A DNA stretch of 64,000 bases from Amycolatopsis coloradensis (lineage in GTDB: Bacteria > Actinomycetota > Actinomycetes > Mycobacteriales > Pseudonocardiaceae), in NCBI RefSeq assembly GCF_001953865.1, contig NZ_MQUQ01000006.1, forward strand, positions 210,335 through 274,334, given 5' to 3'. Below are positions 42,663-52,045 of the stretch, in pieces; the first letter of the stretch is position 1; the number at the start of each line of letters is the position of its first letter. The notes below the pieces were generated by a model, which ran no database searches, had not been told where the DNA came from, and was given only the letters and a program-made list of their open reading frames with translations. The translations under genes and the position numbers were made by a program.

Positions 42663-43325
42663 TCACGACCAGAGGTAGCGGCGCTCCGGGCGGCCCGTCC
42701 CGCCGTACTTGAGGTTCACCTCGGCCTTCCCGGTCGCCACGAAGTGCTCCAGGTACCGGCGCGCGCTCACCCGCGCGACGCCGGTCGCCTCGGCACATTC
42801 GCTCGCGGAGATCCCGGCGGGCGCGCCGCGCAACGCGGTCTCCACCAGCCGCGCGGTCTGGACGGTGAGTCCCTTGGGCAGCGAGGGTTTCGCGTTCGGC
42901 CGCGCGCCGAAGACCTGATCGACGTCAGCCTGTCCGGCCTCGGCCAGCCGGTCCAGCCGCCGGTGCAGCGTGGCGAAATGGGTGAGCTGATCCCGCAGCG
43001 ACGCGTATTCGAACGGCTTGATCAGGTAGTGCAGGACACCGCCTCGCATCGCCCGCCGCACGGTCTCCACGTCGGTCGCCGCGGTGATCAGGATGACGTC
43101 GACGTCTTCGGTCGCGCGAAGCTCGCGCAGCACGGAAAGCCCGTCGAGGTCGGGGAGATAGACGTCCAGCAGCACCAGATCCGGCTTCAGCTCCCGTGCC
43201 AGCCGGAGCGCGTCGGCGCCGGTGTGCGCGACCCCGACGACGGCGAACCCCTCCGTGCGGGAGACGTATCCACTGTGGACTTTCGCGACCATGAAATCGT
43301 CGTCGACGACGAGCACCCGGATCAT
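42663..43325 (-). CDS. Response regulator of the CitB/DcuR type
   Basis: 220 residues from ATG 43325. The receiver domain (1-120) has IRVLVVDDDFMVAKVHSGYV with the acidic pocket, the phospho-acceptor Asp in LVLLDVYLPDLDG, the Thr in ILITAATD and the Lys in HYLIKPFEY. The C-terminal DNA-binding part contains GISASECAEATGVARVSARR and ends ERRYLWS, as in CitB/DcuR/MalR regulators of C4-dicarboxylate and citrate uptake. ATGA overlap with the kinase gene. The divergent tct operon is the likely target. Confidence 0.93.
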   Translation of the reverse strand: MIRVLVVDDDFMVAKVHSGYVSRTEGFAVVGVAHTGADALRLARELKPDLVLLDVYLPDLDGLSVLRELRATEDVDVILITAATDVETVRRAMRGGVLHYLIKPFEYASLRDQLTHFATLHRRLDRLAEAGQADVDQVFGARPNAKPSLPKGLTVQTARLVETALRGAPAGISASECAEATGVARVSARRYLEHFVATGKAEVNLKYGGTGRPERRYLWS

Positions 43326-44854
43326 CGCGGAAGCCTCGCCGTGAACACCGCGCCGTCGTCGTTGTGCACCTCGACGGAGCCGCCTCGCCGGACACACGCC
43401 TGCCGGATCAGCGCGAGCCCGAGACCACGCTGGCCGTGCGCCGCGGCCTTCGTGGTGAAACCGTGCTCGAACACTTCCTCGGCGATTTCCGGAGCGACAC
43501 CGGGCCCGGAATCACGGACCTCCACCCGCACTTCGTCCTCCTCCTGCCACACCCCGACCTCGATCCAGCCGCGCTCACCACCCAGCGCGTCGAGCGCGTT
43601 GTCGACGAGATTTCCCAGCACTGTCACCAAATCCGTGGAGAGCGCGTCCTCGACCCGGTCCAGTTCGCTGTCCGGCGCCATCCGCAGCCCGGCCCCGCGT
43701 TCCGCGGCGAGCGACGCCTTCGCGATCAGCAACGCCGCCACCGCCGGGTCGCCGATCCGCGAGCCGACCTCCGCGCGCCACTCCCCCTGCGCCGAGCTGA
43801 TCCGGCTGACGTACCCGCGAACCTCTTCGTACTCCCCGAGTTCCAGCAGGCCGGAGATGGTATGCAGCCGGTTGCTGAACTCGTGCGCCTGCGCCCGCAA
43901 CGTGTCGGTGGCGTGCCTGCTGGCGTCGAGTTCGTCCCGCAGGGTCATCAGATCGGTGCGGTCCCGCAGGGTGACGACGGCGCCCCGCACAGCGATCGGC
44001 ATCCGGTTCAGCGTCAGCACCTTCCCTTGCCGCAACACGATCTGGTCGGCGCCGGTCGCGCGGCCGGTGAGCAGGTCGCGGATCCGCTCGTTGAGGTCGA
44101 GATCCTCGACCGACCGGCCGACGGCGTCCCCGGGCAGGGCCAGCAGTTCGCGGGCCTGGTCGTTCACCAGGGTGATCCGGTGCTGCGGGTCCAGTCCGAC
44201 GACGCCCTCCTTGATGCCGTGCAGGAGTGCCTCCCGGTTTTCCACCAGTGCGGTGATCTCGTGTGGTTCCAGGCCGAGCGTCTGGTTCTTCACCCGCCGC
44301 GCCAGCAGCAGCGAACCGCTCACGCCGATCACCAGCGCGACACCCAGCACCCGCAGGGCGTTGTCCGGCGAGTCGAGCACGCCCGCGAAGAAACCGGGCG
44401 ACTTCGAACCGACCGCGACCATGCGGATCACCTTGCCGCCCTTCTCGTCGAGCACCGGGACGTGCGCCACGATAGAACCGTCGATCTCGCCGACCCAGGA
44501 CCGTCCGGAAAGGACGGTGCTCTCCCCGATGTCGAGCGTCGTCTTCAGCTGACCCGGATCCGGTGACGCCAGCACGTGGCGGTCCGCTCCCGCGATCACC
44601 ACGAAATCCACCCCGGAGAAGCTCCGCGCGGTCGCCGCGGGTGCGTTCAGTTCGAACGGGCCGTTCTCGAGGTCGACCACGACACCCTGCGCGGCGACAC
44701 TCTCCGCGACCGAAAGCGCCCGGCGTCCCTCGGTCGTGCGGAAGTTGCTCCCCGCTTGGACGACGGCCAGCACGCCGACCGCGCACAGTAGGCAGGTGAC
44801 GACAACCAGTTGCCACGCGAGGAGCTGACGGGCCAAGGAACCCCGAACACCCAT
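43322..44854 (-). CDS. Sensor histidine kinase of the CitA/DcuS type
   Basis: 510 residues from ATG 44854 (GAGGAGGTGGCG before it). TM1 near 12-34 (LLAWQLVVVTCLLCAVGVLA), an extracytoplasmic PAS-like (PDC) sensor at 35-170, TM2 near 165-190. Then a cytoplasmic PAS domain (LHGIKEGVVGLDPQHRITLV), the H box as in CitA (LRAQAHEFSNRLHTISGLLE) and the ATPase domain with VLGNLVDNALDAL, VRDSGPGVAPE and GQRGLGLALIRQ. CitA-type kinases sense citrate or other carboxylates outside the cell. It is divergent from tctC. Confidence 0.94.
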   Translation of the reverse strand: MGVRGSLARQLLAWQLVVVTCLLCAVGVLAVVQAGSNFRTTEGRRALSVAESVAAQGVVVDLENGPFELNAPAATARSFSGVDFVVIAGADRHVLASPDPGQLKTTLDIGESTVLSGRSWVGEIDGSIVAHVPVLDEKGGKVIRMVAVGSKSPGFFAGVLDSPDNALRVLGVALVIGVSGSLLLARRVKNQTLGLEPHEITALVENREALLHGIKEGVVGLDPQHRITLVNDQARELLALPGDAVGRSVEDLDLNERIRDLLTGRATGADQIVLRQGKVLTLNRMPIAVRGAVVTLRDRTDLMTLRDELDASRHATDTLRAQAHEFSNRLHTISGLLELGEYEEVRGYVSRISSAQGEWRAEVGSRIGDPAVAALLIAKASLAAERGAGLRMAPDSELDRVEDALSTDLVTVLGNLVDNALDALGGERGWIEVGVWQEEDEVRVEVRDSGPGVAPEIAEEVFEHGFTTKAAAHGQRGLGLALIRQACVRRGGSVEVHNDDGAVFTARLPR

Positions 44855-44968
44855 CGCCACCTCCTCCTGACCAAAACGACCACAACAACCATTGGGCCCG
44901 CAAGCGGGACTTCCCTGTTCACCCGAGTGCACCATGTCCAACCACGCGGCAGAGAGGCGGGGATCACA
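44855..44968. promoter_or_regulatory. Divergent control region between the kinase gene and tctC
   Basis: 114 nt that must hold promoters for both the two-component system and the tricarboxylate transporter. A repeated ACGACCACAACAACCA-like tract is visible near 44875; no clear dyad. It is the expected binding region of the CitB-type regulator. Confidence 0.4.
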
Positions 44969-45955
44969 GTGAAGCCCAGTAGCTGGTTGGCCATCGCGGC
45001 GGCGCTCGTCGCCGTTTTGCTGGTGCCACCGTTGCTCACCCCGGGCGGCGAGGCCGACGAGGGCTCGCAGATCCGGTCGTTGCGGGTACTCGTGCCCAAC
45101 GCGCCCGGTGGCGGTTACGACATCACGGCCCGCACGGCGACCAAGGCCATGGAGGACGCGGACCTGCTCGGCAACGCGGAGGTCTTCAACCTCCCCGGCG
45201 CCGGCGGCACGGTCGGCCTCGGCCGGACGGTGGCCGAACGCGGCAACGGCAAGCTCGTCATGTCGATGGGACTCGGTGTCGTCGGCAGCGTGTTCACGAA
45301 CAAGTCGCCGTCTTCGCTGCTCGACACCACACCGGTGGCGAAGCTGATCGAAGAGTCGGACATCGTCGTGGTCGGCAAGGATTCGCCGTACCAGGACATC
45401 GGCCAGCTGATCGAGGCGTGGAAGAAGGATCCCGGCGCGGTCCAGGTCGGCGGCGGTTCGTCACCGGGCGGGCCGGACCACCTGGCGCCGATGCTGATGG
45501 CGAAGGCCGTCGGGCTCGCGCCCAAGGCGGTCAACTACGTCCAGTTCGACGGCGGCGGCGAACTGCTCGCGTCGGTACTCGGCGGCAAGGTCGCGTTCGG
45601 CGTCTCGGGGGTCGGTGAGTACCGCGACCAGATCGCGGCGGGCACGCTCCGGGTGCTGGCGGTGACCAGCGGGCAGCGGATCCCCGGCATCGACGCGCCG
45701 ACGCTTTCGGAGTCCGGGGTGGACGTCAAGTTCACCAACTGGCGCGGCATCGTCGCTCCGCCCGGCATCACCGAAGCGGACCGCGCGAAGCTGGTGAGCC
45801 TGTTCGAGCGGCTGCAAAAGACGCCGCAGTGGCAGGAAGCCTTGCAGCGCAACGGATGGACCGGAGCGTTCGCCCCAGGTGAGCAGTTCGGTTCGTTTCT
45901 CGAAGAGGAGAACACTCGAGTGGCAACGGTGCTGAAAGAGCTGGGTCTGGCATGA
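44969..45955 (+). CDS. tctC: Tripartite tricarboxylate transporter substrate-binding protein TctC
   Basis: 328 residues from GTG 44969 with AGAGAGGCGGGG upstream. An N-terminal hydrophobic signal or anchor (LAIAAALVAVLLVPPLL) is followed by the TctC (Bug family) binding fold: SLRVLVPNAPGGGYDITART, NLPGAGGTVGLGRTV, GGSSPGGPDHLAPMLM and VNYVQFDGGGELLASVLGG. Binds citrate or another carboxylate outside the membrane and hands it to TctAB. First gene of tctCBA. Confidence 0.93.
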   Translation: MKPSSWLAIAAALVAVLLVPPLLTPGGEADEGSQIRSLRVLVPNAPGGGYDITARTATKAMEDADLLGNAEVFNLPGAGGTVGLGRTVAERGNGKLVMSMGLGVVGSVFTNKSPSSLLDTTPVAKLIEESDIVVVGKDSPYQDIGQLIEAWKKDPGAVQVGGGSSPGGPDHLAPMLMAKAVGLAPKAVNYVQFDGGGELLASVLGGKVAFGVSGVGEYRDQIAAGTLRVLAVTSGQRIPGIDAPTLSESGVDVKFTNWRGIVAPPGITEADRAKLVSLFERLQKTPQWQEALQRNGWTGAFAPGEQFGSFLEEENTRVATVLKELGLA

Positions 45956-46449
45956 CGACCACGTGGCTGAAGGAGCGCTCCGAACTCGGGGTGAGCGTCG
46001 GGCTCGTGGTGCTCGGCGTGCTGGTGCTCACCGACGCGCTGAGCATTCCCACCGATTTCGCCCAGCGCGGTCCCGTCGGACCGAAAGCGGTGCCGATCCT
46101 GGTCGGCTCGCTGCTGCTGATCGTCGCCGTGCTGCTGGCGCGCGACGTGCTGCGCGGCGGCAAGGGCGAGGCCGAGGGCGGCGAGGACATCGACCTCACC
46201 GAGCCCGCCGACCTGCGCACGGTTCTGTTGCTGTGCGGTGCTTTCCTGGCCAACGCGGCACTGATCGGGCTGGTCGGGTTCCCGATCTCGGGCGCGATCC
46301 TGTTCTGGGGCGCGGCCTACGCGCTCGGCAGCCGGAACCTGGTGCGTGACCCCCTGATCGCGGCGGGCATGTCCGTCGTGACCTTCCTGGTCTTCAACAA
46401 CCTGCTCGGTGTCCCGCTCCCCGGTGGCCCGTTGATGGAGGTGTTCTGA
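45952..46449 (+). CDS. tctB: Tripartite tricarboxylate transporter small membrane protein TctB
   Basis: 165 residues, four membrane segments: [56 protein letters not shown] and a last pair near 130-155. The short charged loop between helices 2 and 3 ([20 protein letters not shown]) is usual. The start overlaps the tctC stop (ATGA) and its stop overlaps the tctA start (TGATG), giving tight coupling. Confidence 0.92.
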   Translation: MTTTWLKERSELGVSVGLVVLGVLVLTDALSIPTDFAQRGPVGPKAVPILVGSLLLIVAVLLARDVLRGGKGEAEGGEDIDLTEPADLRTVLLLCGAFLANAALIGLVGFPISGAILFWGAAYALGSRNLVRDPLIAAGMSVVTFLVFNNLLGVPLPGGPLMEVF

Positions 46450-47966
46450 TGTTCCAGCAGCTCATCGACGGCTTCGGCACCGCGCTGACCCCGACCCACA
46501 TCGCGATGGCGGCGATCGGGGTCCTGCTGGGCACCGCGATCGGCGTGCTGCCGGGCATCGGCCCGGCCATGGCGGTGGCCCTGCTGCTCCCGGTGACCTA
46601 CGGGCTGGAGCCCACCGGCGCGTTCATCATGTTCGCCGGCATCTACTACGGCGGCATGTTCGGCGGCTCGACGACGTCGATCCTGCTGAACACCCCCGGT
46701 GAGAGCGCGGCGGTCGTCGCGGCCATCGACGGCAATCCCATGGCCCGCAAGGGACGCGGGGCGCAAGCGCTGGCGGCGGCCGCGATCGGGCACTTCGTCG
46801 GCGGCATCCTCGGCACGATCGCGCTGGTCGTGCTGGCCCCGGTGATCGCGAAGCACGCCGTCGACATCGGCGCGCCGGACCTGTTCGCGATCATGGTGCT
46901 GGCGTTCATCGCGGTCACCTCCGTACTCGGCAGTTCCCGGATCCGCGGCGTGGCGTCGCTGCTGATCGGCCTCACCATCGGTCTCGTCGGACTGGACGAG
47001 ATGACCGGCCAGCAGCGGCTGACCTTCGGCTCGCTGCATCTGGCCGACGGCATCGACGTCGTCATCGTCGCGGTGGCGCTGTTCGCGGTCGGCGAGTCGC
47101 TGTGGGTCGCCGCGCACCTGCGGCGCAACGCGTTCAAACCGATCCCGGTCGGCAGGCCCTGGCTGTCGCGCGCCGACCTCAAGCGCACGTGGAAGCCGTG
47201 GCTGCGCGGTCCGCTGATCGGGTTCCCGTTCGGCGCGGTGCCGGCCGGTGGTGCCGAGATCCCGACGTTCCTCTCCTACGTCACGGAAAAGCGGCTCTCG
47301 AAGCACAAGGACGAATTCGGCAAGGGCGCCATCGAAGGCGTCGCGGGTCCGGAAGCGACGGCGTCGGCGTCGGCCGCCGGGACGCTGGTCTCGATGCTGA
47401 CGCTCGGCCTGCCGACCACCGCGGTCGCGGCCGTGATGCTGGCGGCGTTCCAGCAGTACGGCATCCAGCCGGGACCACTGCTGTTCGAACGGGAATCGTC
47501 GCTGGTGTGGGGCCTGATCGCCTCGCTGTTCGTCGGGCTGACCTTGCTGCTGGTGCTGAACCTGCCGCTGGCGCCGCTGTGGGTGAAGCTGCTGCGGATC
47601 CCGCGGCCGTACCTCTACGCGGGCATCCTGTTCTTCGCCAGTGTCGGCGCGTACGCGGTCAACGCGGACATCTTCGACCTGCTGGTGATGTTCGTGATCG
47701 GCCTGATCGGTTTCGCGATGCGCCGCTACGGCCTGCCGGTGCTGCCGGCGATCATCGGCGTCATCCTCGGCCCCGCCGCCGAACAGCAGATGCGGCGTGC
47801 GCTGCAACTGAGCGACGGCAGCCTTGGCGGATTGTTCAACACCCCGTTCGCGATCGTGGTCTACGTGATCATCCTGGTGATCCTGTTCTTCCCGGTGATC
47901 AAGCGTTTCCTGCCTGCCCGTCCCACCGCCCCCGAGGCGGAGCCCAAGGACAAGGTGGACGCCTGA
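46449..47966 (+). CDS. tctA: Tripartite tricarboxylate transporter large permease TctA
   Basis: 505 residues, about twelve membrane segments. Signature stretches are [40 protein letters not shown] and [20 protein letters not shown] in the first half, and the repeated half reads [20 protein letters not shown] and [20 protein letters not shown]. These are the paired re-entrant motifs of TctA. It uses an ion gradient to import the carboxylate delivered by TctC. A GC-rich hairpin follows. Confidence 0.95.
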   Translation: MFQQLIDGFGTALTPTHIAMAAIGVLLGTAIGVLPGIGPAMAVALLLPVTYGLEPTGAFIMFAGIYYGGMFGGSTTSILLNTPGESAAVVAAIDGNPMARKGRGAQALAAAAIGHFVGGILGTIALVVLAPVIAKHAVDIGAPDLFAIMVLAFIAVTSVLGSSRIRGVASLLIGLTIGLVGLDEMTGQQRLTFGSLHLADGIDVVIVAVALFAVGESLWVAAHLRRNAFKPIPVGRPWLSRADLKRTWKPWLRGPLIGFPFGAVPAGGAEIPTFLSYVTEKRLSKHKDEFGKGAIEGVAGPEATASASAAGTLVSMLTLGLPTTAVAAVMLAAFQQYGIQPGPLLFERESSLVWGLIASLFVGLTLLLVLNLPLAPLWVKLLRIPRPYLYAGILFFASVGAYAVNADIFDLLVMFVIGLIGFAMRRYGLPVLPAIIGVILGPAAEQQMRRALQLSDGSLGGLFNTPFAIVVYVIILVILFFPVIKRFLPARPTAPEAEPKDKVDA

Positions 47967-47980
47967 CCCACGGGAAACCG

Positions 47981-48009
47981 GCCCGGCCTCGACTGCCCCG
48001 AGGCCGGGC
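47981..48009 (+). terminator. Hairpin terminator of the tctCBA operon
   Basis: GCCCGGCCTCG pairs perfectly with CGAGGCCGGGC around ACTGCCC, 15 nt after the tctA stop, and is followed by a pyrimidine-rich TTCTCCCTCTCCC stretch. Confidence 0.8.
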
Positions 48010-48035
48010 CTTCTCCCTCTCCCGGAGGAGAAAGC

Positions 48036-48641
48036 TTGTCCGCGCGAGTGATCTTTCCGGCGCCGTGCGGCGACAGGATCGGTCTCATGAAGATCCTGCA
48101 CCGTCCCCCGGCCGTCAGCGACACCGAACGACCGGTCCCCCGCTGGGCGATGCGCCTTGCCTACACGCTCCCCTGGCTCCTGTTGCCTTCGTGCCTGTGG
48201 CGACTGCCGTTCGCCGTGCACTTCGAGATGGGGCAGGTCCACGATCGCGGGATGCCGGAACTCTGGTTGAGCATCCCGTACGTCCTCACGCTCAGCGTGC
48301 TCACCGAAGTGCTCGCGATCCTGGCCATCGGGCTGGTCCGCGGCTGGGGCGAGGTGGTGCCCCGATGGGTCCCGTTCCTCGGCGGCAAACCCGTCCGGCC
48401 GATGGCGGCGGTCGTTCCCGCCGTGGCGGGAGGCTTGATCCTCACCGCGCTGTTCAGCTCCGTTCCGCTCGGCGGTGACCGTCGGCTGGCCGTTTTCGGC
48501 GTGACCGAAGGTGTCGGCTACCTCAACGATGGCTGGGAAACGCTGGCGGCGATTTGCGTCGCCCCGCTCGCGCTCTGGGGGCCGATCACCGTCGTTCTGG
48601 GCATCGCCTACCACCACCGTCGCAAGGTAACGAAAACATAA
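48036..48641 (+). CDS. Hypothetical four-helix membrane protein
   Basis: Up to 201 residues. The TTG at 48036 has the best ribosome-binding site (GGAGGAGAAAGC), but ATG 48087 (MKILHRPPAVSDTERPVPRW) is a credible later start; the 17 residues between look unconserved. Four hydrophobic helices, for example MRLAYTLPWLLLPSCLWRLP and YVLTLSVLTEVLAILAIGLV. A short basic tail YHHRRKVTKT. No enzyme motif. Similar small membrane proteins of unknown role are common in actinomycetes. Confidence 0.75.
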   Translation: MSARVIFPAPCGDRIGLMKILHRPPAVSDTERPVPRWAMRLAYTLPWLLLPSCLWRLPFAVHFEMGQVHDRGMPELWLSIPYVLTLSVLTEVLAILAIGLVRGWGEVVPRWVPFLGGKPVRPMAAVVPAVAGGLILTALFSSVPLGGDRRLAVFGVTEGVGYLNDGWETLAAICVAPLALWGPITVVLGIAYHHRRKVTKT

Positions 48642-48772
48642 CGGCAAGGTCGCGTTTTGAACCGCCCTCGTGCCGGAGCCGTTTCAGCCAACACGGAGTC
48701 AGTGACGCCGGTGATGCCGGTGACGCATCCCCCGGGCTCCGTGCAACGACACCGAACGAGGTGAACAATTTC

Positions 48773-50245
48773 ATGCCCCGTAACCCAAGAACCGCCGGCC
48801 GCCACCGCATGGCGCGTCGCACCAAGGTCGCCACCGGCGCCCTCGCGCTGTGCCTCGCCGTCGGCGGGATCGTCGTGGTGAACACGACCGGAACCCCCGA
48901 CGCCGCCAGGGCCGACGGCGCGGACAAGTCGTTCTTCATCGACATCACGAAGGTTCCCCGCGGCACGAACGTCAACCTCGACCTCGTGAAACGAGGCGCC
49001 CGCGGGACGTTCACCGTCGACTGTGGCCGCAACGAGAACGGTCACTTCAACGGCGACAACTTCATCGCGCAGCCCGGCGTCCGCAATGGAGCCGAGCACC
49101 TTCACGACTACGTCGGGAACCTTTCGACCAACGCGGACTCGAACAACAAAAGCCTGTTGCGCGCGGGCACCACCTGCAAGAACGGCGACAAATCCGCGTA
49201 CTTCTGGCCCGTCATCCGGATCAACATCGAGGAAGAGGAAAAGAACGAGGCGGCGAACGAGGAGAAACTCGCCGCCGACCGCGCGAACGCGGCCAAGGAC
49301 GAGGCCGGCGCCCAGGTCGACTGCCCCGACGTCGCCAGTGAACTCGAAGAGGTCTCCGACCAGGCCATGCCCGCGGTCGACGAGAACCTCGACAAACTCG
49401 ACCAGGCCGCCGAGAACGCGAACAACCAGCTGGCGCAAGGAAAGCAGGCCGGCCAGGTGCTCGGAGAACTGAAGAACGAGCGACAGCCGTCGATCAAGCA
49501 GATCGGTGACGCCATGCGGCAGGCGGGCAAACCGGTCGCGAAGCCCGAAGACCAGCTGGCCGTCTGCGCGGTGAAGCAGAACGGCGAAGGCGGCCTCGAC
49601 AACGGCGGCGAGAACAGCAACGTCAATGCCGCCGGTGACGCCGAAGAGAAGAAGTCCGACGGCAAGGCAGCCGACCTGCCCGGCGTCGACGACAACAACG
49701 AGATCGGCGACAACGAGGGCGAGATCCAGCGCCCCGCGAAGGTCGACCTGACCTTCACCAGCGGCGGCGCCCGCCGGGTCGTCGCGATGCCGAAGTTCCT
49801 GCGTGTGCTCTACGGCGACGCCAAGCAGACCACCAACGGCCCGGCCAACGCCCGGCCGAGCTGGACCTGCTCCGGCTTCGAGGACCGGCTCACCGAGCTG
49901 TACCCGATCTGCCCGCGGGGCAGCAAGGTCACCCGCGTCCACGCGTTCCCGAACTGCTGGGACGGGAAGAACACCGACAGCGCCAACCACCGCACGCATA
50001 TCGTGTTCTCCGACCGCGACGGGAAATGCCCGCGCGGCTTCAAGAACGTGCCGCAGCTGCGGATCACGCTGGTGTACGACATCCCGCCGGACATCCAGGC
50101 CGCCGGGCAGTACGCCGTCGACGCGTTCGCGCAGGAGAAGCACAACCCGCGCTCCGACCACGACGACTTCGCGAACGTCATGTCACAGCGACTGATGAAC
50201 CAGCTCGTGAAATGCGTCAACAGCGGGAAACGCTGCCGAACCTGA
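48773..50245 (+). CDS. Secreted DUF1996 protein with a long acidic insertion
   Basis: 490 residues from ATG 48773 (GAGGTGA 8 nt upstream). Signal/anchor at 18-40 (VATGALALCLAVGGIVVV). Two blocks match DUF1996: about 85-155 (RNGAEHLHDYVGNLSTNADS, TTCKNGDKSAYFWPVIRI) and 325-485 (KFLRVLYGDA, HAFPNCWDGKNTDSANHRTH, PQLRITLVYDIPP). Between them are about 165 Glu/Asp/Asn/Ala-rich residues with coiled-coil character (155-250) and a low-complexity acidic part (280-315). DUF1996 proteins are secreted and mostly of unknown role, some linked to cell-surface glycans. Ends in a Cys-bearing helix. Confidence 0.87.
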   Translation: MPRNPRTAGRHRMARRTKVATGALALCLAVGGIVVVNTTGTPDAARADGADKSFFIDITKVPRGTNVNLDLVKRGARGTFTVDCGRNENGHFNGDNFIAQPGVRNGAEHLHDYVGNLSTNADSNNKSLLRAGTTCKNGDKSAYFWPVIRINIEEEEKNEAANEEKLAADRANAAKDEAGAQVDCPDVASELEEVSDQAMPAVDENLDKLDQAAENANNQLAQGKQAGQVLGELKNERQPSIKQIGDAMRQAGKPVAKPEDQLAVCAVKQNGEGGLDNGGENSNVNAAGDAEEKKSDGKAADLPGVDDNNEIGDNEGEIQRPAKVDLTFTSGGARRVVAMPKFLRVLYGDAKQTTNGPANARPSWTCSGFEDRLTELYPICPRGSKVTRVHAFPNCWDGKNTDSANHRTHIVFSDRDGKCPRGFKNVPQLRITLVYDIPPDIQAAGQYAVDAFAQEKHNPRSDHDDFANVMSQRLMNQLVKCVNSGKRCRT

Positions 50246-50248
50246 CGA

Positions 50249-50361
50249 AAGTCCGTGAAGGCCTCCTTAAGGGTCCATCCATGCCTCGGCCGCCACCCCC
50301 AACGGGGACGCTGCGCACCACTGCATGGATTCAGGTCCCTCAAGGAGGCCTTCACGGACTT
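50249..50361. terminator. Long inverted repeat terminator (GTGAAGG family)
   Basis: AAGTCCGTGAAGGCCTCCTT (50249-50268) plus AAGGG pairs with 50337-50361 with a single mismatch. The ~63-nt interior holds a second pair, ATCCATGC with GCATGGAT. It follows the DUF1996 stop at once and can serve the convergent cyclase side too. Confidence 0.8.
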
Positions 50362-50417
50362 GAGAATGCGAGGGCGCGGCGGGGATGACCCGCGCCCCCG
50401 CCCCCCGCGCCGGGGGT

Positions 50418-50459
50418 CCGGTTTCTGGCCCGGCGTAGGGGTACCGGACCAGAAACCGG
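50418..50459 (-). terminator. Hairpin after the nucleotide cyclase gene
   Basis: CCGGTTTCTGG (50418-50428) pairs with CCAGAAACCGG (50449-50459), an 11-bp perfect stem, about 45 nt beyond the cyclase stop. Confidence 0.65.
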
Positions 50460-50503
50460 CGAGCGGTACGGCTCTCCCTCCCTGGAAGCCGGACCGCCCG
50501 GTC

Positions 50504-51193
50504 TCAGGCCGTCGTCGACAACCGGCTCACCCGGTCGAACACGAGCGGCGCCGGCATCGCCGGATTCACCTCGGCCAGTACGGCGTCGGCGTCCAGGCCG
50601 GGCAGGTGGATCCACGCGCTGTCGGCGAAATCCGGTGTGGTGACGCTGATCCGGCCGCAGCGCGCCGGCGGGATCAGCGCGACACCGAAGGGCTCGACCA
50701 CGTTGCGCCACACCGAGTGCGAGACGATCATCCCGGCGCCGAACTTGTCGCCGGTCGGGTCGAGACGGCACCAGTAGCCCACGGCGTCGTTGAAGGTGGA
50801 CGCACACAGCAACCGGGTCAGCGTGATATAGGTGCGGTGGTAGCGGTGGTTGTCCGCCATCGGTCCCATGTGGACGGCCACGCGCGCTCGCATCGGGACG
50901 CGGGCGTAGCGGTTACGGGAGCGCAGCAGATGGTCCAGATGGAACACGACCTCGCAGAGCTGCCCGACGGCCCGGTCCGGGTACGCCACCATGAGCCCGT
51001 CGCCGGTCTCCCGGAAGTGGCGTGCTTCCCCCGGCGCGAGCCCGACCGCGTTGAAGGAGCGGGAAACCAGCGTCTCCATTTCGGTCTTCATCGGATCCAG
51101 CAGGTCGTCACTGGCCTTGGACGAACCGACGATGTCGACGGCGAGCACGGCGTGGGTGTGCGCGTTGTATTGGCCTGAGGTCAGCACCTGCAT
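50504..51193 (-). CDS. Class III adenylate/guanylate cyclase-like protein
   Basis: 229 residues from ATG 51193, preceded by GGGGAGGGG. Both metal-binding Asp residues of class III cyclases are visible, in THAVLAVDIVGSSKASDD (about residue 18) and HFRETGDGLMVAYPD (about 60), followed by RVAVHMGP. Substrate-specificity and transition-state residues cannot be assigned safely by eye, so adenylate versus guanylate activity is open. No membrane or extra sensor domain. The gene ends a minus-strand module after the Crp-type regulator, with its own palindromic site upstream. Its product could be the ligand of that regulator. Confidence 0.8.
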   Translation of the reverse strand: MQVLTSGQYNAHTHAVLAVDIVGSSKASDDLLDPMKTEMETLVSRSFNAVGLAPGEARHFRETGDGLMVAYPDRAVGQLCEVVFHLDHLLRSRNRYARVPMRARVAVHMGPMADNHRYHRTYITLTRLLCASTFNDAVGYWCRLDPTGDKFGAGMIVSHSVWRNVVEPFGVALIPPARCGRISVTTPDFADSAWIHLPGLDADAVLAEVNPAMPAPLVFDRVSRLSTTA

Positions 51194-51261
51194 CTCTGCG
51201 ACCCCTCCCCTGATCGGTGAAAACTGGCGGCAGGAAGCAGTGTTCCCACTCCTCACCGGAA

Positions 51262-51285
51262 GTTCTGTTCGGAACCGAACAGAAC
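51262..51285. promoter_or_regulatory. CRP-like palindrome upstream of the cyclase (site 1)
   Basis: Core TGTTCGG-AA-CCGAACA at 51266-51281; the symmetry continues four bases each side (GTTC and GAAC), so the arms are 11 bp. It lies about 70 nt before the cyclase ATG, between the Crp and cyclase genes. Same core as at 52445. Confidence 0.8.
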
Positions 51286-51314
51286 CTGACCCCGCCATGG
51301 TCAACGCCAGTGAG

Positions 51315-52016
51315 CTAAGTCACACCTTTTTCCGTGATCATCCGCAACGCTTCGCGATCGACGACGGTGATCGCACGGCGCGAACTGGCCACAACTCCCG
51401 CCTTCCGGAGCTTGTCCAGCGCCTGCGCGACCATGGTCCGTCCCATCGGGATGAACTGCGCGAGTTCGTCCTGGCTCAACGGGATCCCGATCCGCCAGCC
51501 AGCCGGTGTCCGGATGCCACAGACGCCGACCAGGTAATCCAGTCGCGTCGCGACCCGCGCCACCGCCTGCGGCTTCCAGGACTGCGTCCGCTGCCGCTGG
51601 GCGAGCACGAACCGACGGGCGACGCTGACGAGCACCTCCCGCATCGCCGACGGATGGTCCAGCAGGAACCGGTTGAACTCGCTCGCCGCGATCCGCCGGA
51701 CGTGGACCTCCTCGATGGCGACGACGTCGGCCATCCGGATGCCACCCGCGATCACCGCGATCTCGCCATGCAGATCGCCGGGCACCCCGACGTCGAGGAT
51801 GACCGTCGCCCCCATCCGGTCGGCGCTGGTCACCTTCACGTACCCGTGCCGCAGCAGCATGACGAAGTCGCCGGGCTCACCGGCCCGCATCAGCGCCTGC
51901 CTGCTCTCGTAGGTCTGCGGGGTGCCCATCTCCAGCAAGCGGGCACGGACGGGTTCGTCCAGCCGCTCCAGGAATGGACGTTCTCTTTCTTCGGCGGCCT
52001 CCGGGCCCAAACCCAC
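51315..52016 (-). CDS. Crp/Fnr family transcriptional regulator
   Basis: 233 residues from GTG 52016 (GGGAGGGTG upstream); upstream in-frame sequence to 52142 looks non-coding. The cNMP-binding beta-roll spans 15-120 (FLERLDEPVRARLLEMGTPQ, LMRAGEPGDFVMLLRHGYVK) and its phosphate-binding cassette reads GDLHGEIAVIAGGIRMADVV, keeping the Gly-Glu and an Arg. The C-terminal winged HTH reads GIPLSQDELAQFIPMGRTMV. It could bind cAMP or cGMP made by the adjacent cyclase. Two CRP-like palindromes flank its transcription unit. Confidence 0.9.
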   Translation of the reverse strand: MGLGPEAAEERERPFLERLDEPVRARLLEMGTPQTYESRQALMRAGEPGDFVMLLRHGYVKVTSADRMGATVILDVGVPGDLHGEIAVIAGGIRMADVVAIEEVHVRRIAASEFNRFLLDHPSAMREVLVSVARRFVLAQRQRTQSWKPQAVARVATRLDYLVGVCGIRTPAGWRIGIPLSQDELAQFIPMGRTMVAQALDKLRKAGVVASSRRAITVVDREALRMITEKGVT

Positions 52017-52045
52017 GAAACACCCTCCCAGGCAGTCGTGAACAC

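Noticed and set aside
6088..43275. Recurrent TCCACTGTGGA-like palindrome (near 6090, 30750, 41402, 43270)
   Set aside because: The copies fall in coding or formerly coding DNA and read as common codon pairs; placement shows no link to promoters.
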